The notes under the pieces were generated by a model. That model was not told the DNA's origin, did not search any database, and worked only from the letters and a program-made list of their open reading frames with translations. A program made the translations under genes and the position numbers. From the NCBI GenBank assembly GCA_033439265.1, contig JAVTVX010000010.1, positions 24,851,056-24,915,055 of the forward strand: DNA of 64,000 nt, read 5' to 3'. Shown here in pieces: positions 11,045-23,131 of the stretch (positions are counted from its first letter, which is position 1; each line of letters starts with the position of its first letter). The DNA is from Dillenia suffruticosa. Lineage: Eukaryota > Streptophyta > Magnoliopsida > Dilleniales > Dilleniaceae.

Positions 11045-12244
11045 AGCTCTCTCTCTCTCTCTCTCACTCTCTCTTCAGTGGGGGCAGATCCTCAGCTTGC
11101 AGACCCTGTTTAAGACAATTTATAGAGATGGCCCATGTTGTACGGCCCTGTAGCCCATCATTCAGGGGAATAATGGGCCCAGAAATGGACAAAAGAGATT
11201 ACGGCCCAGTAATGATCTTGCCAAGCAATTTTGTCCCTTATGCTTGAACTTCTCAGTTCTTACCATGTTTGGACCGTTGGATTGAATTCCTATGTTCTCG
11301 ATTTGTGCGTGTCCTCCTTGGGGCCATGCCAATCTTTCGTTCCAATTTCATCGGAAGTCCCCCCAAGCTTAATTTGTTGTTACGAGGTATGTCTTTTTAA
11401 TTAATAATTTTTACTATTTTATCATACTTATTAATTACATAAAATTTTTTTAAGAAGACTTTAATTAAAATAAAAACATAGAATTTTTTTTGATAATGGT
11501 AAGAATTCTTTTTTTTTTTAATTTTAGTGGATAACGATATAAACCCATAAATAACAAATGAAGGTCTAAATTTAATATCAAACTCTGATATAATGATAAG
11601 ACGTTATATTTTTTAATCATAAATATTGGGTTTAAATCAGAAAAAAATAGAATATGAGAAAGTTAAGAGTAAAGGTCCAATATTGGTGAAAAAAAAATTA
11701 GGACCGTAAAAGGGGAGATTCGTGATCTGTGTTGGGTGGCGGTGGGTTGGGTTTCGGCTGGGGCAGAATCGACCTTATGGGCAAACAAACAACTAAATAG
11801 CTTAAATAAATAAAAAAAAAAAAGAAATAAATACAAAGTTTAAATGTTGGCTTCTCCTAAGGAAACAAGTAATTAAAGCAAGAACTGTAATAAAAAAGAA
11901 AATAAAAAGAGGACATTAATAATTTTCCACATAAGATCCCAACACTGGTTATCACAGACAAAACTGGAGAAACCTAGAAAAAACCAGATTGGGCATGTTA
12001 TCCACCGGGCATAGATTGGACCCTCTACAAGAAAGAAGAGATGAAAGAATATAGGGGGGTGGGGGGGGATGGTACATAGGCATGGAAAAGCAGAGAAACA
12101 ATTTCTCTAATTCATGGTATAGTCACGGCTCACAACTGACAACAACAAAAGGTTGTGGGTTTTTTCAAGAGAATTTTGTGAATATCTTAAAAAAAAATTA
12201 AAAAATAAAAAAGAAGAACCTCCTTACTAATCAAAACCTCGTGA

Positions 12245-12246
<2 letters not shown>

Positions 12247-12308
<62 letters not shown>
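12247..12308. repeat. (CT)n microsatellite, about 31 units
   Basis: An uninterrupted CT run of about 62 bp, followed by TTCTCT and a C-run of about 12. It is the longest pure CT tract in the window. Confidence 0.97.
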
Positions 12309-12315
<7 letters not shown>

Positions 12316-12815
12316 CCCCCCCCCCCAAATTGATGTAAACATTAAACAAGAAATATGGGAATGCAAAAGTCATAAACATGCATTAAGAAAAAGCATGCAA
12401 AATCGCCGGCCTAGAAAACATAGGTGTAGAGTAGAGAGAGCTTGCACTGATGCTAATTTTAACTTTTGTCTTCTCTGCATTCCTGTTTCCTCCCCATGCT
12501 AACGGTTTGTGAAATTTAAGGGACCAGTGGGGGCAGTGAAATTTGAAAAAAAGAAAAAAGAAAAAAAAAAGTGATTGGTAGCAGTAGACCCTTGCTGGGA
12601 CATGCTCGTCCCACATTGACTGCAGCCTTATTTACACCTAAATGTTAGAGAGAGAGAGAGAGTGAGAGCGTGAGATCAAACCCCCGCCTCAAAATTCATG
12701 TTGATGCCATTGAAAATGATGTTACATATCAGGCTTATATATATATATATGTATATATAGATTGATGACTTGCACTAACATTGAGATTTAAACGAATAAT
12801 ATTTTCTTTTCTTTT

Positions 12816-12838
12816 GTGTGTGTGTGTGTGTGTGTGTT
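12816..12838. repeat. (TG)n microsatellite
   Basis: About eleven TG units at the end of a pyrimidine-rich stretch. Confidence 0.9.
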
Positions 12839-15677
12839 TTAAGTCTGCCTTGTGGTCGGAGAGAGTAATGGGCGGGAGGAAATATCTCTCAGCTCGAGCG
12901 TCGGGCCTGCGGGGTTAATCTGAACTTTGAATGTGATTAAGACATTAACACAGGAAATCTTCTAATTAATTGCTTTTGGTTCAGGTGCTGAGGTCACAAA
13001 CTCCATTAGCCTAAATAAAACTATAAATTTCTTATTTACACCCGATTTATAACTATTTAATAAAAAAAAAATTAGCATCAATTAGCTAAAATAAGTACCC
13101 TGACTTATTGCGCACAATGGTCAACACCAAAATTACATCACCATACTAGTCATCTTAAATTACCTTTGTAACAATATCACCCCTTTAAACAGCCCCAAAA
13201 AACATGTGATTGCATAATATATGATGTTGGTTTAAAATAGTTCAATGGTAAAAATTCTTAAAATAATATTAAAATTCTTCGATTGAGCCTTCTTAATACT
13301 AAAATCAGAGGAGTTTATAAGTAGAGAAAACACGGTTCATTAATATTGTCTTGCTCAGCAAACAAAGTGATTATCACAATATATTTTTAGTTTTGAGTTT
13401 TATATATATATTTGGTATTATTTATTGAATAGTGTTTAGTTAGTTTAATAACTGAACAATAATATTTTTTAAATGAGATTTTAAATTTGAATCTTATATT
13501 TAAAGAAAATAAATGTCGAAAGAGTTTTATTTTTTAAAAATTCAATATTAATCAAATTTAATTTGATAAAAAATGATTACCGAATATCGATAATTTATAA
13601 AAAAATAATAATAGAAAATCATAAAGGCGGCTGTGTTCACAGTAGATTTCCAGAATTAGTAGCTATCACTTTTATTGCATTATTATTATATTGCAATTTT
13701 TTCTTTAAACTGTTTTTTCAGCCACATAATTATATTGTGAGCGTATCAGGAGCGTGAGCATAATCTACAAATTAATATACTCTCATTACAAAGAACTTGA
13801 AGCTTCCTTTGCTTTTCAATCGATTAACTAAAATTTGAAAACATACTTAGTATATTGCTTGATATGAACACGTGTAAAAAAGGTTAGAATCCCCAGGCAA
13901 GATGGGCTTAGACCCTTTTGTTTAAACAAGATAAAATTATATATATTTTCCTCATTCTTATATAATAAAACCTAGAATCACAATTACCCAGGTAGAGTAA
14001 TTTTTTTTAATGCCAAAGACAAAGTGAAATTCGTAAGTACCGAGAGCTAAGACGTGTGCCTTTCTTTCTTGTTATGTAGAAGATTATGTATTTAACTTGA
14101 AACGAGACAAGTGAAATTAAAATAGGAGAGTACAGAGGGGGTAAAGTGCCAAATTAGTAAAAACTGTACATGAATGATGAATTAATTACAGCATTAATTT
14201 TGATGAGCCGAAAGACAGAATAAATAAAAAGTCACAGTTTTACTGATTTGGTAGAAATTTCCGCGAAGTCCATCAATCTAACGCGCGTCATTTTTGGATG
14301 GGGAAACACAAACTGATGCTGTACAGACAGTATGAGGTATGAGAAGTCACTTGCTCAGAAATTTCTGGTCTTGAACTTATGCAATTGGCACATATGAGCA
14401 AACCTTAAATCTTTTTTTGTTTTTTTGTTTTAAAGGCATATATACAACTCAAGCGACCCCATTGTTTCGCTTACACTTCCATATGGGTATTTTACTTCTT
14501 CTGTTTGGGGTACTGACCCAAGAATTGGTACTCTTTTAGGGTTTCTTCTGTTTTGTAAGATCGGTTTGAATTCATTATTATGAGACGATTAGCGTAATTA
14601 TTATTTTGTAAAAGAGTTCCAAATTATCCTTTTATAATTCGATTATTTAAGCAAGCAAGCTTTTATAGGCTTTTTCTCTTTAATCAAGAGTTGAATGGAA
14701 GATCTTGGAGTTACAAAGTATGTATTTGGAATTAAGCTCGATTGGGCAATTACCTCAAATAATTAAAATCTTTATAGCACATGCATTAATATTAACAAAA
14801 CACTCGAGGAATACAAGGCTTGTTTGGAAAAGTTTAATTTGCTTCGATTTGTTTATATTTTATCTTATTGTATTTAAATAATTTTTTATAAAAAAAATAT
14901 GGAATTTTATAAATGAAAATTAAATGTTTTATTTAAAAACTCTAATTTTCGATCAATTTCACCAAAAAAAAAAGAAGAACTTTTTTGTTTTAACTGATCT
15001 TACCTTGTGAGTTGGGGGAAAAACGTATTCACGAAGAACTTATAATCAATTCATTTTTATCTATTACGAAACATAATCATTGTTTTTTCTTTAAAAGGAT
15101 AAAAATGGGTATTTAATTTTGAATTTGATTTATGCATATTCTTTTATACAAGAGTTGGATAACATTGACAACGTACTAATTCCTGAAACAAACATGAATT
15201 ATAAGCATTTTGACCGAGGAATCTTGTCGCATGTCTTTTCAGTTATTCCCAAATATTCTGAATTCATTATAATTTTTTTAAGTCAAAATCAACACTTGGT
15301 CAATTTTTCCTCTGAAAATGCAAGGCTTACTAACTTTTCTCTGGTACTTCAAATTTATATTTTAATCATTATCGGTTTAATTAAAAAAAAAAAGTAAAAA
15401 TTAAAGGAACTCGTTAAGAGAAACCATTTATTTTAACTAGTAGCTTAAATAGCATGTAAAATAAGTAATTTGAGAAATTAATTTAAAATTTTTTATTAAA
15501 TAATGACAGTTGTCACAATATTTTCTTAGCCTTTTAAAGTCACGTGATGTGGTAAGGACTCCAATAGATGATAAAATATGAATCTTATGATTTGCTAAGT
15601 TGACAAATCTTGAATCATTAAATGGGAGGGCAAATAAATTAAATTAAATTAGGAGGAGGGGCAATGAAGGTGGAGAG

Positions 15678-15679
<2 letters not shown>

Positions 15680-15722
<43 letters not shown>

Positions 15723-16091
15723 CTCTCTCTCTCCCCCCGGCGCTGAAAGATTGGCGGGCTGTAGCCAGTCGCGGAACCTACCTTTAGAACATTATTCGCT
15801 ATTATCTACTGACCCCTCCTCCCCTTCCTGCCACGCCCTCCCTCTGCCACCTCCTCTGATAGCATGCTTTCCTGCTCCCCCCCCCCCTCTCTCTCTCTCG
15901 TTCTCCCATCTCTAGACAACGCACTCTTTCTCTCTCTCTCTCTCTCTCTAATTTTGTAGAAAGAGAGAGGACGATGGGGACGGATCGAATCGATTACTGC
16001 GGCTTTAGTGAGTCGTGACTCTCTCTATCATCTTAGGCCCCTTTGTACGTTTTTTTTTTTTGGGTGGTTTTGTTTTGTTTTGTTTTTTTTG

Positions 16092-16143
<52 letters not shown>

Positions 16144-16330
16144 GTATATATTTAAGGGGCACTCTCCACTTACTCGCGCGAGACTTGAGAGGGGCCTGTC
16201 CCATAAATAAGCAGCATTAAATTAAAACTAGGCATCACCTCGAATAAAGAATGTTTAACTTTAAGTGATTTTGAAGCCGCGTTTTTCAGTCTTAGTACAA
16301 TCATTACTTTCTTCCCTTAATCAATCCGTA

Positions 16331-16362
<32 letters not shown>

Positions 16363-16617
16363 TTCCTATTCGCCTTCTTTTTTTATCAAATCCAAATGGC
16401 ACTTCGAAAATAAGAAGGCATTTTTTCGCGTTAACGGGAAACGTGAGAGGTCCTTTTCAACACAGTTCCACGACTCCCCCTCCATTTTTTTCCATTCTCC
16501 TTTTTTTTTTTTTTCCTTTGAACTCCTCCGTGTGGTTTTTTCCTTTTTCTTTTTTGCTTGGGAGCCCTTTAGCTCCCTCTCTCTCCCTCTCTCTCTCTCT
16601 CTCTCTCGTGGATACGC
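15680..16617. repeat. Cluster of (CT)n tracts upstream of the trihelix-pseudokinase gene
   Basis: Separate CT runs lie at about 15680-15735, 15886-15900, 15929-15949, 16096-16141, 16338-16360 and 16579-16607. Between them are C-runs and T-runs. Such GA/CT tracts are common in plant 5' leaders and can be bound by GAGA-binding BPC proteins. Serine-leucine repeat reading frames across them are artefacts. Confidence 0.85.
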
Positions 16618-16881
16618 TAGTAAGAAATCTTCCCACTCGACTCGAGCGCACTCAGATAATGAAAATCGTTGTCCTTCCAAGAGCAATGAGTATCATCGAG
16701 AAGTAAACAAAAAGCCACAACTATAACCAAACCAGACCACACCGTCAAAAACTTAAGTTCAAGCTAGTTCAAATGTCACTTCTCGTTCTTGTTCTAAAAA
16801 TTTTCTCCTCTCCCCACGTTGTAAAAAAGTGAAATAAAAAGAAAAGGGGGGAATCAATAGATTTTTTGGACCCATCTGAAT

Positions 16882-19800
16882 ATGGTTGACAACAAAGGCG
16901 AAACACCAAAGAAAACACACCCACAACAACCTCAACCTCAGCAGCAACAATCTTCCTCTTCTCCACAAGATCAAGAATCAACTCCACCGACATCCGGATC
17001 ACCGTATATTCCTGCTCCGATATTTGAACCCCAACAACAACAGCCATTTGTTGAATCTGTCAATTTGAAGAGACCCAGATACGGAAGTGGTCAATGGAAG
17101 CTCTTACCATCAACTTCTCAAAAACAACAACAAACCCAACCCGCCCCAATGAGTTTCATCGGGTCAGAATCAAGCCCATCTCCGAAACAACAACACATGA
17201 CATCTGCTGTTGGTGCAGCGGTTTCGTCTTCAGATACAGCATCGTCGCCTTCCCACTCTCCTCGCGAAACAAGCAAAGGAGAAGAGAGAAGTGGAGATCA
17301 ATTTCAACATCAGCATCATCACCAACAACTGAGAAAAGGCAAATATGTCAGCCCTGTTTGGAAGCCTAACGAAATGTTATGGCTAGCTAGGGCTTGGAGA
17401 GTTCAGTATCAAGGAGGTGGAGGGTCCGGGTTCGACGGATCCGGGTCAGGTCAATATATGTCTGAGGTGGGAACCGACGTCGTTTTGGGGCCGCCGACGA
17501 CGACGAGAGGGAAGACGAGAGCTGATAAAGACAGAGAAGTAGCGGAGTATTTGAATAGGCATGGTGTTAATAGAGATGCAAAGACGGCGGGTACCAAGTG
17601 GGATAATATGTTGGGGGAATTCAGGAAAGTTTACGAGTGGGAGAGAGGAGGAGAAAGAGAGCGAGTGGGGAAGAGTTATTTTCGTCTCTCTCCGTACGAG
17701 AGGAAGCTTCATAGACTGCCGGCTTCTTTTGACGAGGAAGTGTTTGAGGAATTGGCTCAGTTCATGGGTTCTCGAATGCGAAGTTCTCAGACTAGATCAA
17801 ATGTTGTCGGAGGTGGAGTTGGAGACGATACTGGAACCGCTTTCGCTCTTAGTGTTGCTGCTCCACCGAAATCGCTTCCTCCTCCAGCCCCTTTTAAAGA
17901 AGACGATCACTCTCTCCTAGGTTATACTCTTTCTCTCTCTCTCCGTCTCTCTCTCTCATACTACTAGTTAGCAAATTTAAGCTTATACAACCTTTTTTTA
18001 TCCGTGAGTTTTTAGGGAGGACAAAGCAAATTGTGATAACAAGCGGAGGAGAGGGTTTTCAGCATGGTGGCAGAGGAAACTTATTAGGGTTTGAACCGTC
18101 CGCATTCGAAGTTGGTGTTGCTGGGGCATCGGTGACGAATTCAAGAGAGCTTCGACGAATAGGGAAGATTCGGATGACATGGGAGGAATCAGTGAGCTTG
18201 TGGGGTGAAGAAGGAGAGCATCAAAGAGGGAGAATTAGGCTTCAAGGTTCAAGTTTTCTAAATGCTGAAGAGTTGACCTTTTTTGACGATTCTATGATTG
18301 CTTGCACCATGGAAGCATTTGAAGATGGTCCTCTCAAAGGTTTCTCTGTTGATAGATTTGTTTCTGGGCAACAAGTCAAAGTCTTTGGTAGAAGAAAGTC
18401 TTCCTCGTCAAACCCTCCTACTATTTCGGGTAATATTCATGTTTGATATTGTTCTTATACTATATTTTTGTTTAGACAATTTTTTAATGTTGAAGACCGT
18501 CCTTGTTGGAGATAACAACGTGAGAATAACAGAAGTCTAACCGCTCTCTTCTGTTGTTCCCAGGTTTGAGTGAGAGAGTGCAGCTCCCACTACCAGAGCC
18601 ATCAATCAGATGTAAGTCAAACTCCATATTTTACATACATTTATGTAGTGGTGCATATTGTATGTTAGTATTTGACTGTTGTTTCTTACGGTGGAATATT
18701 ATTTGACTGTTATTTCCTACGGTGGATTATGTTTCCCAATTTCATGTTTTGTTTGATTTTTTTAATGAAATGACTAGACATTTGGTAGTTGCTGAATTTG
18801 TTAACTCGAGGAATTTTCTTCCCGCTATTTCATGAATTTTACCACGCATTGCTATCGTGTATTATAATTACATTTATTCCATTTTTATGTGGTGGAATGG
18901 TTGTTGCAGCTATTCCACAATGGGAATTTCAAGACCCAAGTGAGTACTATATCGGATGCCTCAGAGTTCCACCAACAAACCTCCCAAGCTTATTCGAGCT
19001 CTCATGGTACATACAAGAGCCACCACCGGACGATATCCGGTTCCCACTTCGCCGAGACGTCTACAAAGACTTACCTCAAGGGAAAGAGCTCTTCTTCACT
19101 ACCTCTAATGAACCATTGGATTGTCGGGCTTTCACAGGCGATGTCTTGAACCCCATCATCCGATTCAACCCTAGCTTGAGTGCCTCAACTGCCACAAGTA
19201 GGGACTCTTTTATTGGCCTTTGGGATGATTGCATTACGCGAATCGTATCCAAATTCTGTCCGGTTGAAATGGTAGTAATCAGAAAACCCTCTTCAGAAGA
19301 TTCAACTCAAAATCTCCTAGACCAGTGGCCGAATCTAACGGGCTTTGTTAGAAACTTCTGTTTGTGGAGAGCTGAAGAGACGGATCAATTAAGAGACAAC
19401 CACATTGATCCTTCAGCTTCCATAGTGGAGAAGCTGTTATGGACTTACATGGACTTGCCATACATCCTAGGATACTATGCCATTGGTTACTTGGTCACGT
19501 TTTGTGCGTTGACTCGGTCACAAGACCGTGTTATCCGAACCGATCTATATTCACTAGACCTTTCAACACCATCCGAGAGACTCAAAGCGCTTGTTCCATG
19601 TTGGAGAATTGGTGGCCTGTTGTCACTCTTAGCGGACAAATGCTTCAACAGCTTGGCGTCAAACAGTTCTAGTTACAAGATGATGTTTCCTTATAGCGAT
19701 TTCGAGAGAATCGAAATGGGAAACGGAAATATAATCGAACTCACACCAAACACGGTGACGAGGATTTATTCGAGCAAGCGAAAATTGATAGCAGTGAAGG

Positions 19801-20411
19801 AAATCTACGACTTCCTCGACCACAGAATCCCACATGCAGAATTCATTGAGAAATGCTCTGAAAAAGACTTGGCGCTGGTGTTCAAACCAAGAGGATGCAA
19901 GTCAAAACCAACAACCTGCGAGCAACTAGTAGAAGCCTTAAAGTTTGTAGCTAAAGCACTAGTTGCCCTCCACGACTTGTCCTTCATGCATAGGGATTTG
20001 AGTTGGGACAAGGTCGTGAGGAGAAATGATAGAGAAAACGAGTGGTTTGTATGCGGGTTTGAGGAAGCGGTGGGAGCACCGCAAATTTACCCACACGGCG
20101 GAGGCGGCGGCGGCGTAGGAGGTGTGACACGTGCCCCGGAGATGGGGAGAGGGTTGCATGGGGTGAAAGTGGACGTGTGGGGAATAGGGCAATTAGTTAA
20201 AACATGTGGGGTAGTTGGGGTTGGAGGAATGCCTAAGATGTTGAGAGAGTTGATGAATAGGTGTTTGGATCAGAACCCTGAGAATAGACCCACTGCAGCT
20301 GAGTGTTACCATCACCTCCTGCAGTTTCAGTCTTCTCTGTCTGCCGCCGCCGCCGCCGCCGCCGCCGCCGCTTCTGCTGCTTCTGGTGGTGGTGGGACTG
20401 GTGGTTATTGA
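16882..20411 (+). CDS. Trihelix DNA-binding domain fused to a C-terminal pseudokinase domain
   Basis: Exons 16882-17920, 18016-18429, 18564-18611 and 18910-20411 (all GT..AG) encode exactly 1000 aa. Residues 1-150 are Gln/Pro/Ser-rich with a His run. A trihelix (MYB/SANT-like) domain spans about 153-295, with W160, W167, W172, W240 and W253 and the motif TAGTKWDNMLGEFRKVYEW; residues 174-208 form a glycine-rich insert. Residues 347-780 match no named domain. A kinase-like fold runs about 780-970: K797 (LIAVKE), HRD at 861-863, APE at 909-911, D922 (VDVWGIG) and R960 are kept. However, the glycine loop is absent, the HRDLKxxN pattern reads HRDLSWDK (Asn to Lys), and DFG is replaced by GFE (883-885). 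It is therefore predicted to be catalytically dead. I recall Arabidopsis At5g51800 as a similar protein. Likely nuclear; function not known to me. Confidence 0.94.
20342..20371 (+). repeat. (GCC)n coding microsatellite giving a poly-alanine run
   Basis: A near-perfect CCG/GCC run in exon 4 of the trihelix-pseudokinase gene encodes about ten alanines (residues 979-988), followed by Ala/Ser and Gly-rich residues before the stop. It lies outside the kinase fold and is likely length-variable. Confidence 0.9.
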
Positions 20412-20432
20412 GGAGAGAGGGGATAAAAAAGG

Positions 20433-20468
<36 letters not shown>
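20433..20468. repeat. (TGAT)n tetranucleotide microsatellite
   Basis: Nine tandem TGAT units in the probable 3' untranslated region, 20 bp after the stop codon of the trihelix-pseudokinase gene. Confidence 0.95.
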
Positions 20469-23095
20469 AGAGGTGGAAGTAGTGTTTTAGTTTTTTATTT
20501 GCTTTTCGATGGGTTCTTAGGGTTTCTCTTCGTCCGGGTTTAAAGAGTGGTGGTTTTTTTTTTTTCTCCTCTTTTTCGGGGGGAAGGGGGAAGTTTAATT
20601 TTATTTTTTGTGTTAGTCTATAGTTGTTTGGTCTTGTTAGGCTTTAACTCGGGTGAATTTTTGGTACCAACAAACAACACGCGAAACTGATTAAAATAGT
20701 TGTAGTGATTTGTTACATGGTGCTAATGAGGGTTTCTCTTTTTATTATTTAGATGTGGTTTTGACAGAGTCTAGATTTTTGTTTTGGTATCAAAAAGAGG
20801 TTTGGATGTTACAAGGACAGATCGAAGGATAATAAATTTGCTACTAAACAGGTTTGTAAGCAATTTGTGCGCTCTCATTGGTCTTCAAGTACAAGCTTAT
20901 TTTGGATCATGCACGTTATCTCTCACGTAATCAATCTGCTTACTTTTATCTATTTAATATTATTCTCCGGGTTTAAACCTTCTTTTGCCCATAATCTGTC
21001 ATTGTTTTCCTTAAACATTTTAACTCTCTGTACCTCTTGCTAAGATGGATTACTTGTTACTGTGGTTGTGGCAAGAAAACAGGATAAATACCAACAATCA
21101 TTTTCATTTTCGTAAGCATAATTATCGCCTAACTACCTTATTCCGCAGCACGTAAGGGGAGATATTAAATACGATAATCTTTCTGACTTAGGTTGATTAA
21201 TTTTGTTATTCCCTGTGGGGATTATCACGAACACTTTAGATTGTGAAATATATGGTAGCTAGAAAAGAAAAATAATCCTTCTCGATTTCCCTACTTAATT
21301 TTTCCTTATTATGGTAGTTATTAAAAAAAAATGCCCTACAATCTTTCTTGAATCCTTATTTGAGCCCTCCCCCACAAAAAAATAAAGGAAAAGTACGTAT
21401 TTAGTAGAAATTGTATGTTCTTAGCCTTCAAAATATATATTTTTTTTCTAAGTTAAAATAGTGCATATTTATATTTATATTAGCACTTTTAGAAAAACCC
21501 AGATGATTTTGTCATTAGAGACTAGTTGAAATTTTCATGAGCATATCATTGTTTTTTGCTTGATAATTTATCCATCAAAAGGATTAACATTTGGCAAATT
21601 AGAGCATTAAAATTTTAAATGAAATTGTAGCAAATATAATTTTAAATATTTGCAACGCAAAGCCCTTTTTCATCAGCAATCTAAGACCTATTTTAGTGGA
21701 ATAGTAAAAATTTACCTCGACAAAAATTGTAACTCCTTTTTAAACCCCTCTTTGCCAAAGTATCAAAACGTGCCCTAAATTCATGACCTAGCTAGGGTTC
21801 ATTTAAGAATGGGAGCAACAGATAGCAAGAGGACCCATATCATGTGCTCACCACTCTCTAAAGGAATAGCAGTTATATGAGTTCTGGTTCAAAGATTATG
21901 CTTATCATTTTTATCAACGGAAACAATTTAAAGCAGAATCGATTTTTAAAACTAAAATGACTTGGTTTTCGACTCACTGCTACTACAAGAGAATTCAATC
22001 CCTCACTTGTGATGAGAGTTCAATCTGAAACGCATTACTCTACCCGAAAAAGGAAAAAAAATAGTCATATTGTCAATGGTTAAGTTATAAAATAATTATT
22101 AATACCTCTTTTCACTAATTTAAACTTTGAAAATAAATAATAATTTTATTTCATTTAAAAATTACACATGATTAGCAATACTATCCAAAATGTGAGTGAA
22201 AATGTTAAGACGGGTCCAAATTTTTAGAATGGACAGCAGTAGTTACATAAATCATAATATTTATAAAGATTTTATCATGATGTTTCAAGTTTTGAGGACA
22301 GAATACATTTTTGACCCTTTCGAACTTAATAATAAAAGGTGTTTTTCTTAGGAGGACGTGTTCTAATTCATAGGGACACGCACACAAAAGGAAAACATGA
22401 AGAAGCTCAGGCACCAGGAGAAACAAAAGAAGAAGTTGCGTGTGGTGGTATGGACACAGTACGACAAGGTTGCAATATTTGTAAGTGTTTGTGAAAAACT
22501 TGTGTTTGCGTTTGCCATCTTCCCCTTTTACGCACATAATAAACAAGCAAATTGCTACGGAATGAGTCGTCCAATTGCAGATCCATATTTCGAGTTGGGT
22601 AACATTCGCGACAACCTACATATGCAATGACGACAGTGATGCGTCATTTTAAGATTCAGAAACACATGATGGTTGGTAGCAATTTCCCATTGTAGGGAGG
22701 GAGGGGAAACCAATTTCTTTTTGTATTTGTCCCAGGTTAAAAGAGTTGAGGTGGACTTTCCTTTTTACTACTCTGGGAATATTAAGTTTGAGTACGTATT
22801 CTAGTATGAAGTATTCGATTAGAGTTGCTATCATGCTTTTAAAATAAGCTTATGTATCGAAATGCAAGCAATAGCGGAATTCTGTGTTGAAGCACGAGCT
22901 AGCGGAGTAGGAAAATGATATTCTTAACTTCATTGGAGTAAATGTCATTGAGGCATGAACTGAGTTTGAACCAATCTTTGTGGGTAGAGTTGGAATTAAA
23001 TCAAGAAAAAATAACATATCTTTGTGGCCATAATCTCATTAGAGTTGGAATTATAATTTTTTTTAATAAACAACATTTAAGATTATGCTTTTAAA

Positions 23096-23131
<36 letters not shown>

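Larger units (their letters stand above)
10792..16881. other. Long spacer between kinase and trihelix-pseudokinase genes
   Basis: No gene is recognised in these 6 kb. The spacer contains a micro-insertion (10997-11044), a long (CT)n at 12247-12308, a (TG)n at about 12816-12838, AT-rich sequence with no recognised family, and a cluster of (CT)n tracts from about 15680 to 16617. The terminal part (about 15650-16881) should be promoter and leader of the trihelix gene. Confidence 0.5.

Noticed and set aside
15119-15397. 92-codon frame in the spacer before the trihelix gene
   Set aside because: AT-driven composition (Ile, Asn, Phe rich), no homologous motif recognised.
15664-16726. Several open frames dominated by Leu-Ser or Arg-Glu repeats
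   Set aside because: They are translations of (CT)n/(GA)n microsatellites and overlap each other on both strands; no conserved domain.
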